A stretch of 7,658 nt of DNA, from positions 1 to 7,658 of the forward strand of contig URLT01000082.1 in assembly GCA_900548795.1 (NCBI GenBank), read 5' to 3'. Below the pieces are notes generated by a model. It saw only the letters and a program-made list of their open reading frames with translations. It was not told the origin of the DNA and did not search any database. Each line of letters starts with the position of its first letter. Within the stretch, counting starts at the first letter, position 1. Source of the DNA: an uncultured Eubacteriales bacterium. GTDB lineage: Bacteria > Bacillota > Clostridia > Oscillospirales > Oscillospiraceae. The position numbers and the translations under genes were made by a program. Positions 7,144 to 7,658 of the stretch are shown here, one piece after another.

Positions 7144-7158
7144 ATACCAAAAAGGTAT
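7144..7158. promoter_or_regulatory. LysR-type operator, perfect T-N11-A dyad
   Basis: ATACC, five A, GGTAT is a perfect 15-base dyad containing T-N11-A, the LysR-family consensus. Its centre at 7151 is 65 bases before the predicted hutU transcription start (about 7216), the usual place of the LysR recognition site. It also falls inside the predicted lysR leader, as expected for autorepression. A further GGTAT half-site at 7176-7180 abuts the hutU -35 and could be the activation site. Confidence 0.55.
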
Positions 7159-7180
7159 GGCAAATATAGTCGATCGGTAT

Positions 7181-7209
7181 TTTTCATTATAACAAATGCA
7201 GTTTATAAT
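7181..7209 (+). promoter_or_regulatory. Predicted hutU promoter
   Basis: A perfect TATAAT at 7204-7209 is preceded, after 17 bases, by TTTTCA at 7181-7186, a 4-of-6 match to TTGACA. A weak -35 with a strong -10 suits an activated promoter. The predicted start is near 7216, giving a leader of about 46 bases. Confidence 0.55.
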
Positions 7210-7213
7210 GCAA
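7186..7213 (-). promoter_or_regulatory. Predicted lysR promoter, overlapping the hutU promoter
   Basis: On the minus strand TATAAT (7191-7186) is preceded, after 16 bases, by TTGCAT (7213-7208). It overlaps the hutU promoter almost entirely, so the two polymerases should compete. The predicted start is near 7179, followed by a leader of about 60 bases that contains the ATACC-N5-GGTAT dyad. Confidence 0.4.
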
Positions 7214-7261
7214 GTATAGGGTAGCAAAAAACACGAAATTTTGAAGGGAGCAGGCAGAAAT

Positions 7262-7658
7262 ATGGCAAACAACTGGTTTTCGATCGAGCCGGGGCAGGCC
7301 TTGCCGGACTATCCGCGCATGGAGCCGCAGTACCGTCGCGCGCCGCGCCGCGAGGCGCACTTGTCCGAGGCCGACAGGGCGCTCGCCGTGAAAAACGCAC
7401 TTCGGTATATCCCGCCGGAGCACCATGCCGCAATGGCGAGGGAATTTGCGCAGGAGCTGGACGAGCATGGCCGTATTTACGGCTACCGCTTCCGCCCGGA
7501 GGGCAGGATCTACGGCCGCCCCATCGACGAGTATTGCGGAAGGTGCATCGAGGGACGCGCCATTCAGGTCATGATCGACAACAACCTCGATTTTGACGTC
7601 GCGTTGTACCCCTATGAGCTGGTCACCTACGGCGAGACCGGTCAGGTCTGCCAGAACT
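7262..7658 (+). CDS. hutU: Urocanate hydratase, N-terminal part (runs off the window)
   Basis: The first 132 residues of a urocanate hydratase, which uses tightly bound NAD as electrophile to add water to urocanate, giving imidazolonepropionate in the second step of histidine degradation. The stretch 104-132 (MIDNNLDFDVALYP, ELVTYG, G, QN) matches the conserved urocanase start region. Before it lie about 100 extra residues, including NALRYIPPEHH, FAQEL and GRIYGYRFRP, which are typical of the long (about 670-residue) Firmicute/Fusobacteria form rather than the ~555-residue Pseudomonas/Bacillus form. The ATG at 7262 is the first in frame with a ribosome site, GGGAG near 7246-7250, though the spacing of 11 is a little long. 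The gene is divergent from lysR with a LysR box between. The catalytic NAD-binding parts lie outside the window. Confidence 0.9.
   Translation, partial: MANNWFSIEPGQALPDYPRMEPQYRRAPRREAHLSEADRALAVKNALRYIPPEHHAAMAREFAQELDEHGRIYGYRFRPEGRIYGRPIDEYCGRCIEGRAIQVMIDNNLDFDVALYPYELVTYGETGQVCQN

Noticed and set aside
7121..7150. Ten-residue longer start for the LysR protein at 7150
   Set aside because: It would swallow the AAGGAGG ribosome site and part of the dyad, and add residues not usual before the LysR helix-turn-helix.
6416..7192. 258-residue + strand open frame over the lysR gene
   Set aside because: Shadow of a clear LysR protein; no motif and no suitable ribosome site.

Overview
The window is high-GC bacterial DNA. 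It carries a complete galactose (Leloir) operon, a small oppositely oriented lysR-dehydrogenase block, and the start of a histidine-degradation gene. Strong AGGAGG-type ribosome sites, a class II (Firmicutes-type) GalT, a galactokinase with the GRTELGGNHTDH motif, and a long-N-terminus urocanate hydratase together suggest a high-GC anaerobic Firmicute. A gut Clostridia/Oscillospirales-like organism is my best guess; the genus cannot be fixed from the sequence alone.

Positions 1-149 hold the inner part of a repeat that runs off the left edge (1-55), a possible promoter at its border, a terminator-like hairpin pointing the wrong way, and the galK ribosome site. Positions 150-4957 are galK-galT-galE-galM, all on the + strand with gaps of 12, 20 and 3 bases, so very probably one transcript. 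Together they turn beta-galactose into UDP-glucose/glucose-1-phosphate: GalM makes the alpha anomer, GalK phosphorylates it, GalT exchanges the uridylyl group with UDP-glucose, and GalE regenerates UDP-glucose. No transporter, glycosidase or dedicated regulator lies in the window.

Positions 4978-5086 hold a full 109-base copy of the same repeat, inverted relative to the left copy, so the gal operon lies between two inverted copies. The full copy has near-perfect terminal inverted repeats and an internal hairpin, like a MITE or REP/BIME-type element or a structured RNA.

On the - strand lie a LysR-type regulator (6230-7120) and, downstream of it, a zinc-dependent NAD-type medium-chain dehydrogenase (5118-6152), separated by 77 bases that contain a credible promoter. 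Divergent from lysR, at 7262, hutU (urocanate hydratase) starts and runs off the right edge. The 141-base lysR-hutU gap holds overlapping divergent promoters and a perfect ATACC-N5-GGTAT dyad (a T-N11-A LysR box) centred at about -65 from the predicted hutU start. This is the textbook layout for LysR activation of the divergent gene, and suggests that the regulator controls histidine/urocanate catabolism.

Most of the window is ordinary metabolism. The points most worth a second look are the inverted repeat pair around the gal operon, the repeat's structure, and the lysR/hutU control region. I found no evidence of a wholly new system.
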